DNA of 64,000 nt from Oceanobacillus jordanicus (GTDB taxonomy: Bacteria; Bacillota; Bacilli; Bacillales; Amphibacillaceae). The DNA lies in assembly GCF_022095695.1 (NCBI RefSeq), contig NZ_JAIFZM010000011.1, forward strand, positions 1 through 64,000, given 5' to 3'. Positions within the stretch are counted from its first letter, which is position 1. Each line of letters starts with the position of its first letter. This document shows, piece by piece, positions 29,121 to 38,429 of the stretch. Position numbers and translations under genes: made by a program. The notes beneath the pieces were generated by a model, which saw only the letters and a program-made list of their open reading frames with translations, made no database searches and was not told the origin of the DNA.

Positions 29121-29753
29121 ATGGAGATAAGAGAGTTACAACAAATGATTCAATATCAGGCAATGGCTACGTTGACTTCATCTTCTGGCTCAAGTCCTTA
29201 CTCTAATGGTTCCCCCATGATGGAATTAGCATTTAAACAAATGCTACAGGAAAGAATAAACCAGGCAACAACTCAGAGTGCTGATTTAAATAAAAATGTT
29301 TCAAATATGAATACTCTTTATACTGCAATACAATCCAGTCCATCGCCAACTTTCACAACAGAGGCAACTGGTGCTGCTTCACAGTATAATACATATGTAC
29401 AAGAAGCAGCTACAAAGTATGGCTTGGATGAAAAACTTATATATGCGGTTATTAAAAATGAATCCAATTATAACCAAAACGCACGCAGTACTGCTGGTGC
29501 CCAAGGTCTCATGCAACTGATGCCCGCTACAGCTAGAGGGCTTGGAGTAACAAATCCATTTGACGCACAGCAAAACATAGAAGGCGGAGCAAAATACTTA
29601 AGTCAGATGCTTAGTCGATATAACGGAAATATGGAATTGGCACTTGCTGCCTATAATGCTGGTCCAGGTAATGTTGACAAACATCAAGGCATTCCACCAT
29701 TTAAAGAAACACAAAATTATGTAACAAAAGTTATGAACAGCTACTTAGCATAA
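29121..29753 (+). CDS. Lytic transglycosylase, SLT domain
   Basis: A 210-residue protein with a low-complexity N-terminal region (1-90, rich in S, T, Q and M) and a C-terminal SLT domain (about 94-208). The catalytic glutamate is E114 in the [10 protein letters not shown] segment; the [11 protein letters not shown] and [12 protein letters not shown] motifs are intact. It should cleave peptidoglycan glycan strands. No signal peptide is visible, as in the B. subtilis YjbJ/CwlQ-type proteins it resembles. It is monocistronic, with GGGGG before the ATG. Confidence 0.85.
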   Translation: MEIRELQQMIQYQAMATLTSSSGSSPYSNGSPMMELAFKQMLQERINQATTQSADLNKNVSNMNTLYTAIQSSPSPTFTTEATGAASQYNTYVQEAATKYGLDEKLIYAVIKNESNYNQNARSTAGAQGLMQLMPATARGLGVTNPFDAQQNIEGGAKYLSQMLSRYNGNMELALAAYNAGPGNVDKHQGIPPFKETQNYVTKVMNSYLA

Positions 29754-29759
29754 TTTCAT

Positions 29760-29907
29760 AAAGTGAAACTACAATCAGTTGGGGGATTCTTTCTTCCCCC
29801 ACTGATTGTTAGTTAAACGAATCGGGGTGTTAGCGACCGTTTACTCCCACTAAAAACTAAAGGTTTCACTTTGTGTTTTAAAGTGGGAGTCTTACGGATG
29901 TTTGCAC
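29760..29907 (+). repeat. Structured intergenic repeat, copy 1
   Basis: A block of 148 bases repeated at 47910-48053 with roughly 85% identity by eye. It folds as a closed unit: outer stem AAAGTGAAAC/GTTTCACTTT, a first hairpin with arms AATCAGT/ACTGATT extended by GGGGGA/TCCCCC, a second stem TTAGTT/AACTAA, and a conserved 3' tail ending TTGCAC. It lies between the transglycosylase gene and its terminator. It contains no ORF. Confidence 0.75.
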
Positions 29908-29931
29908 CGCGGCAAAAAAATGTGGACATAT

Positions 29932-29984
29932 AAACGCCGAACGTTATTGTAACTCTTTTAGAGCTCAAATCTCGTTCGGCGTTT
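29932..29984. terminator. Terminator between transglycosylase gene and ysdC
   Basis: AAACGCCGAACG and CGTTCGGCGTTT form a perfect 12-bp stem with a loop of about 29 nt. T-rich sequence lies on both outer sides, suited to converging transcripts. Confidence 0.7.
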
Positions 29985-30032
29985 CTTTATTCTATACTCT
30001 TTAGTCTATGCAAGGTATTTCCTTATCCCTGC

Positions 30033-31118
30033 TTAACTTAGTACAATGTCTTTTACTGTATCTGCGTCCAGTTTTTTAATGGTTTCTACAATGATCTTCA
30101 CAGCATTTTCAAAATCATCACGATGCAAAATTGCTGCATGAGAATGTATATAGCGAGTAGCTACCGTGATAGATAATGACGGTACACCATTTGCAGTTAA
30201 ATGAATAGAACCTGAGTCCGTACCACCAGCCGCGATAGAAGTGTACTGATAAGGAATGTTGTTCTCATCAGCAGTTGCTAATACAAGATCTCTAACTCCT
30301 TTGTGAGATATCATAGAAGCATCGTATAAAACAATCTGTGGGCCTTCTCCTAGCTTACTGTCAGCATCTTTGTCTGATACACCTGGCATATCTCCAGCAA
30401 TTCCTACATCAACACCAAAACCAATATCTGGCTTTATCGTATGTGCAGCTGTCTTAGCACCACGCAGTCCGACTTCTTCCTGAACAGTTCCCACTCCATA
30501 TACAACGTTAGGGTGATCTGTATCTTTTAACTGTTTTAACACTTCTATTGCGATAGCACATCCGATACGATTATCCCAAGCTTTTGCCATTAGCAACTTC
30601 TCATTATTCATTTGGGTAAACTCAAAATAAGGGACAATAGAATCTCCAGGTTTTACACCAAATTCTTTTGCCTCTTCCTTACTAGAAGCGCCAATATCAA
30701 TAAACATATCCTTGATATCTACAGGTTTCTTACGTGCTTCTGCAGAGAGAATATGTGGTGGTTTTGAACCAATTACACCAGTTACATCTCCTTTAGTTCC
30801 CATAATCGTTACACGTTGTGCGAGCATAACTTGGTTCCACCATCCGCCAATGGTTTGAAAATAAACAAAGCCTTTCTCATCGATCCGTGTTACCATAAAG
30901 CCAATCTCATCCAAATGACCTGCAACCATAATGCTTGGTCCATTTTCATCGCCAGCTTTTTTAGCAATTAAACTCCCTAGATTATCGGTATACACCTCAT
31001 CTGCATATGGAGAGATATATTTATGCATTACCTCTCTTGCTTCTTTTTCATTCCCAGAAATCCCTTTAGCGTCAGTTAAATCCTTCAGCATTGTTAATGT
31101 TTCATCTAGTTTTGCCAT
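30033..31118 (-). CDS. ysdC: M42-family metallo-aminopeptidase (YsdC)
   Basis: A 361-residue di-metal peptidase of family M42 (glutamyl/deblocking aminopeptidase type), sometimes mislabelled endoglucanase. Metal and catalytic residues are visible: H68 and D70 in [10 protein letters not shown] in AWDNRIGC, the EE pair in [10 protein letters not shown] in GFGVDVGIA, and the final H in RYIHSHAAI. The family forms large tetrahedral oligomers that trim peptides in the cytosol. Synteny with ysdC of B. subtilis (near ysdB/ysdA) supports the name. Confidence 0.9.
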   Translation of the reverse strand: MAKLDETLTMLKDLTDAKGISGNEKEAREVMHKYISPYADEVYTDNLGSLIAKKAGDENGPSIMVAGHLDEIGFMVTRIDEKGFVYFQTIGGWWNQVMLAQRVTIMGTKGDVTGVIGSKPPHILSAEARKKPVDIKDMFIDIGASSKEEAKEFGVKPGDSIVPYFEFTQMNNEKLLMAKAWDNRIGCAIAIEVLKQLKDTDHPNVVYGVGTVQEEVGLRGAKTAAHTIKPDIGFGVDVGIAGDMPGVSDKDADSKLGEGPQIVLYDASMISHKGVRDLVLATADENNIPYQYTSIAAGGTDSGSIHLTANGVPSLSITVATRYIHSHAAILHRDDFENAVKIIVETIKKLDADTVKDIVLS

Positions 31119-31218
31119 ATATGTACCAGTACCTCCTATAATATAATGTTCCCTTACAGTATAACCGTTTTTTGAAAAATAACAAAACAGAAACGTAGTT
31201 TTGAAAAGGCATCCTCAT

Positions 31219-31653
31219 TTATTTTCCAGAGGAACCAAATCCCCCTTTATCTCTAGCAGTTTCAGACATAATGACTGTTTCAACAAGATTTATTTGTGCG
31301 ACAGGCGCGACAACCATTTGGGCAATTCGCATTTGTTTCAAAACCTGGAAATCTTCTTTCCCATGGTTAATTAAGATTACTTTTATCTCCCCCCGATACC
31401 CCTCATCAATTGTTCCGGGACTATTCAGAACCGTAACAGAGTGCTTTAACGCTAACCCACTTCTAGGTCTTACCTGTGCCTCTGTTCCTTGTGGTAACTC
31501 AATTTGAATTCCCGTTCTTACTAAAGCTGACTCGCCTGCTTTAATTGTTTTTTCTTCAATTGAGAATAAATCCATCCCAGCATCCCCTTCATTTGCGCGG
31601 AATGGTAATGTTGCTTCCTCATCAACTAATTTTACTTTTAATGTATATGTCAT
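31219..31653 (-). CDS. dut: dUTP diphosphatase
   Basis: Converts dUTP to dUMP, keeping uracil out of DNA. A 144-residue trimeric dUTPase with all five motifs: AGMDL (about 26-30), [10 protein letters not shown] (about 62-71), the [19 protein letters not shown] segment (80-98), RIAQMVV, and the glycine-rich C-terminal tail [11 protein letters not shown] that closes over the substrate. It is full length. It lies between ysdC and the divergent ysdB; B. subtilis has no dut at this place. Confidence 0.95.
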   Translation of the reverse strand: MTYTLKVKLVDEEATLPFRANEGDAGMDLFSIEEKTIKAGESALVRTGIQIELPQGTEAQVRPRSGLALKHSVTVLNSPGTIDEGYRGEIKVILINHGKEDFQVLKQMRIAQMVVAPVAQINLVETVIMSETARDKGGFGSSGK

Positions 31654-31825
31654 GAAATCAACCTCTCCCCTATTTCCATCTAGCTACAATATGTGTGCGC
31701 TGATAGCGATGCACTTGTTCTTCTTTTCTTAATCAACATTACAATCATTTCATTTTAACATGATTGGACCTTTAATATTAAACAAGACATTATTAAAGTC
31801 ATGAAATTATTTTTTAGACAAAAAG

Positions 31826-31852
31826 TGAAACCTTCCTCCCTTGGTATACGTA
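31826..31852 (+). promoter_or_regulatory. SigW promoter of ysdB
   Basis: TGAAAC (31826-31831) and CGTA (31849-31852) are separated by 17 bases, the signature of an ECF SigW promoter. They lie 37 bases before the ysdB ATG. B. subtilis ysdB is a known SigW-regulon gene. Confidence 0.8.
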
Positions 31853-31888
31853 TAACGAGTATTAATCTGCAGGGAGACGTGTATCTTT

Positions 31889-32281
31889 ATGATTGTGATT
31901 CTATTTCGCGTACTCGTTATCATCGCACTGGTACTCCTCGTTTATACATTAATACAATACTATCGCAATCCTTCACGGCGGCTGCGTCTGGCCAAGGTAG
32001 CAAATGAATTTTTCTTTCTTGACGAACCAAATAACAGTAAAAAAAATGTGCAGTTTGTCTATAAAGGTTGTTTATTTGAAGGAGAAAAGTATTTAGGTAC
32101 AACCGAGGATGCATTTGAAGTAGTGAACATCCATGTTACGGTACGAGATCCCCTTGAACTAAGAGGGCTTACGAGAGATGATCTTTATTTTATGGAGAAA
32201 GAAATTTTAATGCGATATCCATATGCAAGTATTGAATGGAAGCATCCAATAAATCAGCTGCTTCTTACAAGCATTGAGTAA
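31889..32281 (+). CDS. ysdB: SigW-pathway protein YsdB
   Basis: A 130-residue protein with one N-terminal transmembrane helix (about 2-23), a basic YYRNPSRRLRLAK junction and a small cytoplasmic domain. In B. subtilis it belongs to the envelope-stress regulon of SigW; its mechanism is unknown. Length and sequence match the family, and a SigW promoter lies directly upstream, so the stress link is conserved here. It is encoded opposite to the surrounding genes. Confidence 0.87.
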   Translation: MIVILFRVLVIIALVLLVYTLIQYYRNPSRRLRLAKVANEFFFLDEPNNSKKNVQFVYKGCLFEGEKYLGTTEDAFEVVNIHVTVRDPLELRGLTRDDLYFMEKEILMRYPYASIEWKHPINQLLLTSIE

Positions 32282-32298
32282 ATATTATAAAACAAACT

Positions 32299-32330
32299 AA
32301 AAACCACTCATCATCAGATGAGTGGTTTAT
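32299..32330. terminator. Terminator between ysdB and TVP38-family gene
   Basis: AAACCACTCATC and GATGAGTGGTTT make a perfect 12-bp stem with a short loop between convergent genes, with AAA on the left and TTTAT on the right. Confidence 0.85.
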
Positions 32331-32338
32331 TCATTAAA

Positions 32339-32911
32339 TTATGTCGCTGGGTGGAAGAATTCATTCCATTTAATTATTATCTCTTTTCGTCTCAATAAGT
32401 ATAATAAAGGAAGCAGAGCCATTAGGAAAATGAAGATATGAAGTGGGGTTAAATTAGAAATCCATTGACCAATGGATGTGTAAACAAAGGCTAATGGAAT
32501 GTTGGTAATAAGTGCAGACTTTGTATAATCCTTAAAGCCAGCTGAAATTTCCATTAAACATAGGGAAAGTAAGTGAAAATGGATAAATGGCACAAGCCTA
32601 AGTAATGCAATTTGAGATGGTGTGAACGAGGTCTGCTTTCCGATTAATTTATGTTTGACACGGACTAATTTGTTAAACGTTCCGGGCATCCAACGAATTA
32701 CATAGTAGAACATAATACTGGATAACGTAATACCAATTAATGAATAAACACTGCCAGCAACCGCACCAAACAGCACCCCTCCGGAGATACAAATGAAAAC
32801 AACTGGAAGGAAAAATAACGGCCTTAATAAGTGAAAGCTGATGAATAACAACGGTGCCAAAAATCCTCCTGTTTCAATAAACGCCATCAGGTAATTTCCA
32901 AACAGCTCCAT
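32339..32911 (-). CDS. TVP38/TMEM64-family membrane protein
   Basis: A 190-residue protein with about five hydrophobic segments and the SNARE-associated (DedA-like) core: GGVLFGAVAGSVYSLIGITL near residues 44-63 and a basic loop before LLRLVPFIHFHLLS. DedA and TVP38 relatives are linked to membrane potential and lipid flipping; the role here is not known. It is slightly shorter than typical homologues at the N-terminus. B. subtilis YtxB belongs to the same family but sits elsewhere in the order, so no symbol is given. Confidence 0.75.
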   Translation of the reverse strand: MELFGNYLMAFIETGGFLAPLLFISFHLLRPLFFLPVVFICISGGVLFGAVAGSVYSLIGITLSSIMFYYVIRWMPGTFNKLVRVKHKLIGKQTSFTPSQIALLRLVPFIHFHLLSLCLMEISAGFKDYTKSALITNIPLAFVYTSIGQWISNLTPLHIFIFLMALLPLLYLLRRKEIIIKWNEFFHPAT

Positions 32912-33020
32912 AACAAACCTCCTCGCTTCAGAGCCTGCTCAAGCCTCTTTGCCCACCTCCTCACCTCATTATATGATGGTCATTGTCGGATTATGCCCTA
33001 ATAGAGCGTTATGTAAAGTT

Positions 33021-33296
33021 TTAAATGGAATAAAGCAGATACACAACGGAAGCTATATTGACTAATAGCAAGATAGGCATACCCCATACAAATGTTTTAT
33101 GCTTGGTTTTGTGTCTATATCGTTGCATTCCAATAATCGCCCCTAGAGCTCCACCAACAATCGCTAAAAGCCAGAACGTCCTTTCGGGTATACGGTATTG
33201 TCTCTTTTTTGCTTTTTGCTTATCTAAACCCATCATAATAAATGCAATGATATTAACGCCTAGAAGATATAGCAGCAATCCATTCAACTCGTCCAT
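33021..33296 (-). CDS. ysdA: DUF1294 membrane protein (YsdA-like)
   Basis: A 91-residue DUF1294 protein with a first hydrophobic helix (about 5-20), a basic loop (DKQKAKKRQYRIPERTFW), a glycine-rich second helix (WLLAIVGGALGAIIGM) and a last helix near the C-terminus. The family has no established function. It lies downstream of rplT as in B. subtilis, but terminator hairpins separate it from the ribosomal operon. Confidence 0.82.
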   Translation of the reverse strand: MDELNGLLLYLLGVNIIAFIMMGLDKQKAKKRQYRIPERTFWLLAIVGGALGAIIGMQRYRHKTKHKTFVWGMPILLLVNIASVVYLLYSI

Positions 33297-33356
33297 TGGA
33301 ATACCTTCCTTCTTGTAACTACTTGATAATTTTAAATGATAGACTATGTATTATGC

Positions 33357-33409
33357 TATTTTAGAAAAACTCACATTCGCTCGTCCTTTAGCAAATGTGT
33401 ACGTTTTTC
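33357..33409 (-). terminator. Hairpin in the ysdA-rplT gap
   Basis: CACATT and AATGTG with inner GCT/AGC form a stem flanked by A- and T-rich arms; on the minus strand it ends GTTTTTC. It may be a second terminator behind rplT. Confidence 0.45.
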
Positions 33410-33446
33410 TTATACTTGGAACCTCAAAATTTCAACTGCATCGACT

Positions 33447-33493
33447 TTGCTTCCTTGCTGGAATTTTATACTTTCCTAAAGTGTAAAAAAGAC
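33447..33493. repeat. Short intergenic repeat, copy 2
   Basis: The second copy of the ~48-bp repeat seen at 16862-16909, in the same orientation. Again it lies between two minus-strand genes and directly follows the T run of a terminator. Confidence 0.65.
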
Positions 33494-33529
33494 CAGATCT
33501 CTTATAAAATAAAAGATTTGGCCTTCTAC
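33487..33529 (-). terminator. Terminator of the infC-rpmI-rplT operon
   Basis: On the minus strand CCAAATCTTTTA pairs with TAAGAGATCTGG (one mismatch, one wobble) and runs into TCTTTTTT. It lies about 60 bases past the rplT stop. Confidence 0.7.
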
Positions 33530-33591
33530 CATTTAGGGCCGAATCAGATGGAGACTTAGCTCCACTAGAAACGGATGCACCTAAACGTTTT

Positions 33592-33948
33592 TTACTTAAC
33601 AGCTTGTTTAGCTTTTTCTGCTAATTGAGCGAATGCTTGCTCATCATTAATAGCAAGATCTGAAAGCATTTTACGGTTGATATCAATACCAGCAACTTTT
33701 AAACCGTACATTAATTTGCTGTATGAAAGGTTGTTCAAACGAGCTGCAGCATTAATACGTGTGATCCATAGTTTACGGAAATCACGTTTTTTCTGTCTGC
33801 GGTCACGATAAGCATACTGACCTGATTTCATTACTTGTTGTTTTGCTGTTTTAAATAACGTTCTCTTTGAACCATAATAACCTTTTGCTAATTTAAGGAC
33901 GCGTTTACGACGTTGACGCGTTACTGTTCCACCTTTTACACGTGGCAT
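33592..33948 (-). CDS. rplT: 50S ribosomal protein L20
   Basis: A 118-residue 23S rRNA-binding protein needed early in large-subunit assembly. The basic N-terminal extension ([25 protein letters not shown] region) and helical globular domain are canonical. In B. subtilis L20 also binds the infC leader and represses its own operon; the leader upstream of infC here has matching alternative pairings. It is the last gene of infC-rpmI-rplT. Confidence 0.98.
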   Translation of the reverse strand: MPRVKGGTVTRQRRKRVLKLAKGYYGSKRTLFKTAKQQVMKSGQYAYRDRRQKKRDFRKLWITRINAAARLNNLSYSKLMYGLKVAGIDINRKMLSDLAINDEQAFAQLAEKAKQAVK

Positions 33949-34008
33949 ATAAATTCCCTCCTAAAATACATCTCATAGTAGTCTTTTTATTCGTATGTGC
34001 TTCTTAAC

Positions 34009-34206
34009 TTATTTGTATGGAAGCATTGTTTTGATACGTTTGAAATCTCCTGCAGATACAACAGTACCTTTACGAAGTTTACGTTTTTGTTTTTGAGATT
34101 TGTTTGCGAACATATGGCTTGTGTAAGCATGTGCGCGTTTAAGTTTTCCAGTTCCAGTCTTCTTAAAACGTTTTTGAGAACCTTTATGGGACTTCATTTT
34201 TGGCAT
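34009..34206 (-). CDS. rpmI: 50S ribosomal protein L35
   Basis: A 65-residue, strongly basic L35 protein, starting [17 protein letters not shown] and ending in the usual [10 protein letters not shown] segment. It is full length for the family and lies between infC (31 bases upstream) and rplT (60 bases downstream). AGGAGG precedes the ATG. It is a structural protein of the large subunit. Confidence 0.97.
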   Translation of the reverse strand: MPKMKSHKGSQKRFKKTGTGKLKRAHAYTSHMFANKSQKQKRKLRKGTVVSAGDFKRIKTMLPYK

Positions 34207-34237
34207 AGTTATTTCCTCCTCGTAAGCTGTCCAAATA

Positions 34238-34753
34238 TTATTTTTCGTTAACTGGAGCGATCATCATAAACATATTACGACCTTCCATTTTCGGCTTGGT
34301 TTCAACGGTTGCAATATCTTTCACTTCTTCAGCGAAACGATCTAGCACCTCACGTCCAAGCTCCTTGTGGGTAATAGCACGTCCACGAAAACGGACTGCT
34401 GCTTTTACCTTATCACCCTTCTCTAGGAATTTTCTAGCGTTCTTTAGTTTTGTTTCAAAATCATGATCGCCAATTCCTGGAGTAAAGCGTACTTCTTTAA
34501 CATTAATGATTTTTTGTTTCTTACGTGCTTCTTTTTCTTTCTTCTGTTGTTCAAAACGGAATTTACCGTAATCCATAATCCGACAAACAGGCGGTTTCGC
34601 ATTCGGTGCAACTAACACTAAATCTAGGTTTCTTGTTTGTGCGATTTCAAGTGCTTCCTGGCGTGATTTCACTCCAAGCTGATCACCGTTTGAATCAATA
34701 AGACGTACTTCCCTAGCACGGATTTTCTCATTAACATTCATATCTTTGCTAAT
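34238..34753 (-). CDS. infC: Translation initiation factor IF-3, AUU start
   Basis: IF-3 keeps ribosomal subunits apart and checks start codons. The annotated start is ATT at 34753-34751, giving [10 protein letters not shown] and so on, 171 residues. GGAGGT lies eight bases before it, and the N-terminus then matches other Bacillus IF-3 proteins; the first ATG (34741) has no ribosome site. Rare AUU starts let IF-3 repress its own translation. The N-domain (about 1-80, with [21 protein letters not shown]), linker and C-domain ([15 protein letters not shown]) are complete. Confidence 0.93.
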   Translation of the reverse strand: MSKDMNVNEKIRAREVRLIDSNGDQLGVKSRQEALEIAQTRNLDLVLVAPNAKPPVCRIMDYGKFRFEQQKKEKEARKKQKIINVKEVRFTPGIGDHDFETKLKNARKFLEKGDKVKAAVRFRGRAITHKELGREVLDRFAEEVKDIATVETKPKMEGRNMFMMIAPVNEK

Positions 34754-34957
34754 AGCCAGCCACCTCCAAAGTTATTTTGCGTGTTTCTGATCTCTATTGA
34801 CAAGCGAATCATATACATTAAAAAAGCGTCGGTACAAAATGCACCCACACGTCTCCAATCGTTTAAAAAAGTTCGGAACCAGTCAACTGCAATAGAGCGT
34901 CGATCAGGTGAGAAGCGGGTGCTTCTTCTTGTCTTAAGATCATATAATGTTTTCAAC
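34754..34957 (-). promoter_or_regulatory. L20-type attenuator leader of infC-rpmI-rplT
   Basis: This leader of about 200 nt contains a terminator (34820-34851: GGUGCA/UGUACC with an outer GUG/CGC pairing, then UUUUUU). Upstream, GCACCC (34922-34917) can pair with GGGTGC of the terminator arm and so oppose it. This is the logic of the B. subtilis L20 leader. It accounts for most of the 342-bp gap. Confidence 0.75.
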
Positions 34958-34963
34958 TTAATT

Positions 34964-34992
34964 ATCATATCATTTAAAAATACTGCTGTCAA
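34964..34992 (-). promoter_or_regulatory. SigA promoter of infC operon
   Basis: TTGACA (34992-34987) and TATGAT (34969-34964) are spaced 17 bases on the minus strand, about 200 bases ahead of infC. Confidence 0.8.
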
Positions 34993-35053
34993 CACATGGT
35001 AAACAACAATGAGTTCTTAACCAAAATCTATTCTATCATAGATATCTCCATTT

Positions 35054-35090
35054 AAAAAGGGTAAATCCTTTGAAAACGGATTTACCCTTT
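35054..35090 (-). terminator. Terminator of thrS
   Basis: AAAGGGTAAATCC and GGATTTACCCTTT form a perfect 13-bp stem with a 9-10 nt loop just after the thrS stop. Confidence 0.85.
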
Positions 35091-35096
35091 AGATAT

Positions 35097-37040
35097 TTAT
35101 TTTGTATATAATGTTTTACTTGTTATTTCTTCTTTAATTAATTGTTTAAATGCCTCAAAAGATAAGGTGTTGGAAGCTTTTTCACCGTAGCGTCTTACAT
35201 TTACGGCATCTTCATTAATCTCATTATCACCAAGAACGAGTGCAAATGGGATTTTCTGTGTTTGTGCTTCCCGTATTTTGTACCCAATTTTCTCGTCTCT
35301 TTCATCAAGGGATACACGCACCCCATCTAAACGGAGGTCGTCGGCCACTTTTTTGGCATATTCCAGATGGACTTGTGGAGATACAGGAATCACTTTTACT
35401 TGAACGGGAGCTAACCAGGTTGGGAATGCTCCTTTGTATTCCTCAATTAAGAATGCAACAAAGCGTTCCATTGTAGAAACAACACCTCGGTGAATAACCA
35501 CTGGTCGGTGCTCTTTTCCATCTTCCCCAATATAAGTTAGATCAAATTGTTCTGGCAGATGGAAGTCCAATTGAACTGTGGAAAGTGTTTCATCTTTGCC
35601 GAGAGCCGTTTTCACCTGAACATCAAGCTTTGGTCCGTAAAATGCTGCTTCTCCTTCAGCTTCTACATACTCTACATTCATTTCTTCCATTGTTTCTTTC
35701 AGCATGGCTTGTGCTTTTTCCCACATTGCATCGTTATCTACATACTTCTCTTTATCCTCTGGGTCACGATAGGATAGACGGAAATAATAATCTTCGATAC
35801 CAAAGTCTTCATATACTTTTTGTACTAACTCTACTACCCGGATAAATTCATCCTTCAATTGATCAGGACGTGCAAAAATATGAGCATCATTCAATGTCAT
35901 CGCACGGACACGCTGTAAGCCAGCTAGAGCTCCTGACATTTCGTAACGATGCATCGTTCCAAGCTCTGCAATCCTTACAGGTAAGTTACGGTAACTATAT
36001 AGTTGGTTTTTATACACCATCATATGATGTGGACAGTTCATAGGACGAAGAACTAATTCTTCGTTATCCATTTCCATTACAGGGAACATGTCATCCTGGT
36101 AATGATCCCAGTGGCCACTTGTTTTATATAGGTCGACACTACCCAGTACTGGGGTGTATACATGGTCATAACCTAAGCGTTCCTCAAGGTCTACAATATA
36201 ACGTTCAATGTTACGGCGAATAGTAGCACCCTTTGGAAGCCACAGAGGCAGCCCTTGTCCAACTTTTTGTGAGACAGTAAATATCTCAAGCTCTTTGCCT
36301 AATTTACGGTGGTCTCGTTCTTTACGTTCTTCCAAAATGCGCAAATACTCATCCACTTGGCTTTGCTTTTCAAAAGCTGTTCCGTAGATACGTTGTAGTT
36401 GTTGATTATTACTATCTCCACGCCAATATGCCCCAGAGATGCTTAACAATTTAAATGCCTTTATTTTATTCGTAGATGGAACGTGAATACCGCGACAAAG
36501 ATCAAAGAATTCACCTTGTTTATAGATTGTCACTTGTTCCTCTTCAGGAATGGCATCAATTAATTCTTGCTTGAGGTGATCGTCCTTAAACATTTCCTTT
36601 GCTTCGTTACGGGATACTTCTATCCTTTTAATTTCTAAGCTTTCATCCACAATACGCTTCATTTCTTTTTCGATTTTTGGTAAGTCTTCTGGTGTTACAG
36701 ATTGATCCATTTCGATATCATAATAGAATCCCTCTTCAATCACTGGACCTACTCCAAAATTAACGTCACCATACAAGCGCTTGATTGCTTGTGCCATCAA
36801 ATGAGCTGTAGAATGGCGCATTACTTCAATACCTTCATCATTTTTATAGGTGACGATTTCTATTTTGCCACCGTGATAAAGCTCACGTTTTAAATCAACT
36901 AGTTCACCATCCAGTTTAATTGCAACTGCTTGCTTTTTTAGTCCACTGGAGATAGAACTTGCAATATCTTCTCCTGTTGATCCTGCTGGAAACTGTTTTT
37001 CAGCTCCGTCAGGAAAAATAATGGTTACTGCTTCCGACAT
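35097..37040 (-). CDS. thrS: Threonyl-tRNA synthetase
   Basis: Charges tRNA-Thr and edits mischarged serine. Domains in order: TGS (about 1-64), editing domain with [10 protein letters not shown] and a later cysteine-histidine motif (CRGIHVP), class II catalytic core with RPMNCPHH, the motif 2 region around [15 protein letters not shown], and a C-terminal anticodon-binding domain (about 540-647). The 647-residue length is standard. Expression is controlled by the T-box leader upstream. AAGGAGTG precedes the ATG. Confidence 0.97.
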   Translation of the reverse strand: MSEAVTIIFPDGAEKQFPAGSTGEDIASSISSGLKKQAVAIKLDGELVDLKRELYHGGKIEIVTYKNDEGIEVMRHSTAHLMAQAIKRLYGDVNFGVGPVIEEGFYYDIEMDQSVTPEDLPKIEKEMKRIVDESLEIKRIEVSRNEAKEMFKDDHLKQELIDAIPEEEQVTIYKQGEFFDLCRGIHVPSTNKIKAFKLLSISGAYWRGDSNNQQLQRIYGTAFEKQSQVDEYLRILEERKERDHRKLGKELEIFTVSQKVGQGLPLWLPKGATIRRNIERYIVDLEERLGYDHVYTPVLGSVDLYKTSGHWDHYQDDMFPVMEMDNEELVLRPMNCPHHMMVYKNQLYSYRNLPVRIAELGTMHRYEMSGALAGLQRVRAMTLNDAHIFARPDQLKDEFIRVVELVQKVYEDFGIEDYYFRLSYRDPEDKEKYVDNDAMWEKAQAMLKETMEEMNVEYVEAEGEAAFYGPKLDVQVKTALGKDETLSTVQLDFHLPEQFDLTYIGEDGKEHRPVVIHRGVVSTMERFVAFLIEEYKGAFPTWLAPVQVKVIPVSPQVHLEYAKKVADDLRLDGVRVSLDERDEKIGYKIREAQTQKIPFALVLGDNEINEDAVNVRRYGEKASNTLSFEAFKQLIKEEITSKTLYTK

Positions 37041-37065
37041 TTCTGCTCACTCCTTCTCTACAATT

Positions 37066-37335
37066 AAAAAGCGCCCATCCCTCTGCTAATTTGCAAAGGG
37101 ACGAGCGCTGACACGTCGTGGTTCCACCCAAGTTTCCGCAACAATTTATTACGGCTTTATAACATCTTTAACGCAGATCATACGCTGCTATTTACTTCAT
37201 TTCCACAGCAGGGTTCAAAGGGGGTAATTAGTTGATGGTATAGAGGAAGCTTACAGCCAAGGCTCCCATCTCTGTACTAACTCAGTTCAACAAATCATGT
37301 CCTTCTCAAAACCTTTAAGTTGAGATAATTTATAA
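37066..37335 (-). promoter_or_regulatory. T-box leader of thrS
   Basis: The T-box core TGGGTGGAACCACG lies at 37130-37117 (minus), followed by a terminator (AGCGCCCATCCCT/AGGGACGAGCGCT region, 37066-37110) with a T run. ACC (Thr) triplets occur upstream at the place expected for the specifier loop. This fills the gap between thrS and ytxC. Confidence 0.9.
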
Positions 37336-37340
37336 TCAGT

Positions 37341-37369
37341 ATTATATCTGTTGCTATACAGAAATGCAA
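37341..37369 (-). promoter_or_regulatory. SigA promoter of thrS
   Basis: TTGCAT (37369-37364) and a perfect TATAAT (37346-37341) are spaced 17 bases, directly after the ytxC stop. Confidence 0.75.
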
Positions 37370-37372
37370 GCC

Positions 37373-38230
37373 CTATTTTTGGCGATTGTTTAAGTAGAAG
37401 GCAAAAGGAAAATTATTGTATGGTTCAAAGTCTACTCTTTCCTGAAAAACATTAATAACTGTTAGTGTTTTTGGCTCTGATGGATGATCTCCATAAATTT
37501 TAATTTTCTCTGGAGCCATGGCTACAAGCGGTGCCAAATTAAGTTCATCCTCATCAAGCCCAACAATATATAACGGTTCCTTTTGCATGAGCAAGTGTAA
37601 TTCCATTTTAGACAACCTTTTTCCATTCTGCTTAAAAAAGGAAAAAGGATCGCCTTGTAAAATATGAATAATTTTAAAGCTAGGCTCTTTTTTTGCAATG
37701 TATTCACGGAGTAAATAAACAAATTCTTGATGGTCCTCTTCCCGTTTGAACTCATCTATTGCCAATCCTACATAATGAACTAGCTTGTCTTTAAAAACGT
37801 TTAAACGAAACTTTACAATAGAATCATAGTGTACCGTAGGCGTATTTTTTATATTTGCCATAAAAAGCGACATTAAGAGTTGCCTAGGATCTTTGTCTTT
37901 TCTGACACGGCGACTGTCCTCGTCTTCCCCTGCAAATATCCATTGTGTTAATTCAAGTATTTTTTCCATTTCATCTTGGTTTGTATAATAATAATATTCT
38001 TCAATAATGGCGTTTATCATTGCTGTTAAACGGTGGGTAACAAATACTTCAACCATCGCCTTCGAAATGGCATCAAATAGTTCATTTGACTTTATCTCTT
38101 TTTCAAATAATATATGATTCCCCCAATCTTTATTGGTTTTCCAGTGTAACTCGATTCCCTTATTGTAGCGAAAAAGCAGTTCACAGAATCGGATTACTTC
38201 TTTATCTGACTCAAAATATACTTCAAGCAA
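37373..38230 (-). CDS. ytxC: YtxC-like sporulation-associated protein
   Basis: A 285-residue soluble protein of the YtxC family, annotated as sporulation-related in Bacillus; the biochemical role is unknown. The start is TTG at 38230, with GAGGGTG a few bases upstream. No catalytic motif is visible; the protein is rich in charged and aromatic residues. It lies between thrS and dnaI, where B. subtilis has ytxC (with ytxB, missing here). Confidence 0.75.
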   Translation of the reverse strand: MLEVYFESDKEVIRFCELLFRYNKGIELHWKTNKDWGNHILFEKEIKSNELFDAISKAMVEVFVTHRLTAMINAIIEEYYYYTNQDEMEKILELTQWIFAGEDEDSRRVRKDKDPRQLLMSLFMANIKNTPTVHYDSIVKFRLNVFKDKLVHYVGLAIDEFKREEDHQEFVYLLREYIAKKEPSFKIIHILQGDPFSFFKQNGKRLSKMELHLLMQKEPLYIVGLDEDELNLAPLVAMAPEKIKIYGDHPSEPKTLTVINVFQERVDFEPYNNFPFAFYLNNRQK

Positions 38231-38332
38231 TCATCATCACCCTCACCCAACACCAAACTGTTACATTATATGGACGAGGAGAGCAAAAAATGAATAAACA
38301 ACTGAAACTAGTCAATATAGTAAATAAAAAGA

Positions 38333-38378
38333 AAAAACTGGTAACAGAGTTCCTAAACTCTATCACCAGCTTTTTTTA
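38333..38378 (-). terminator. Terminator of nrdR-dnaB-dnaI
   Basis: CTGGT/ACCAG and AGAGTT/AACTCT arms form a hairpin with a 4-nt loop, with long A and T runs on either side. It ends the transcript past dnaI. Confidence 0.8.
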
Positions 38379-38429
38379 AGTAAAATGGAGATCTTCTTGT
38401 TTACCTAACTAGTTTCAGGCCCACAGATG

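Noticed and set aside
38290-38379. 29-codon plus-strand frame starting MNKQLKL with GAGGAG upstream
   Set aside because: Its 3' half is the nrdR-dnaB-dnaI terminator read in the other direction, the product is a lysine-rich low-complexity peptide, and no promoter is convincing.
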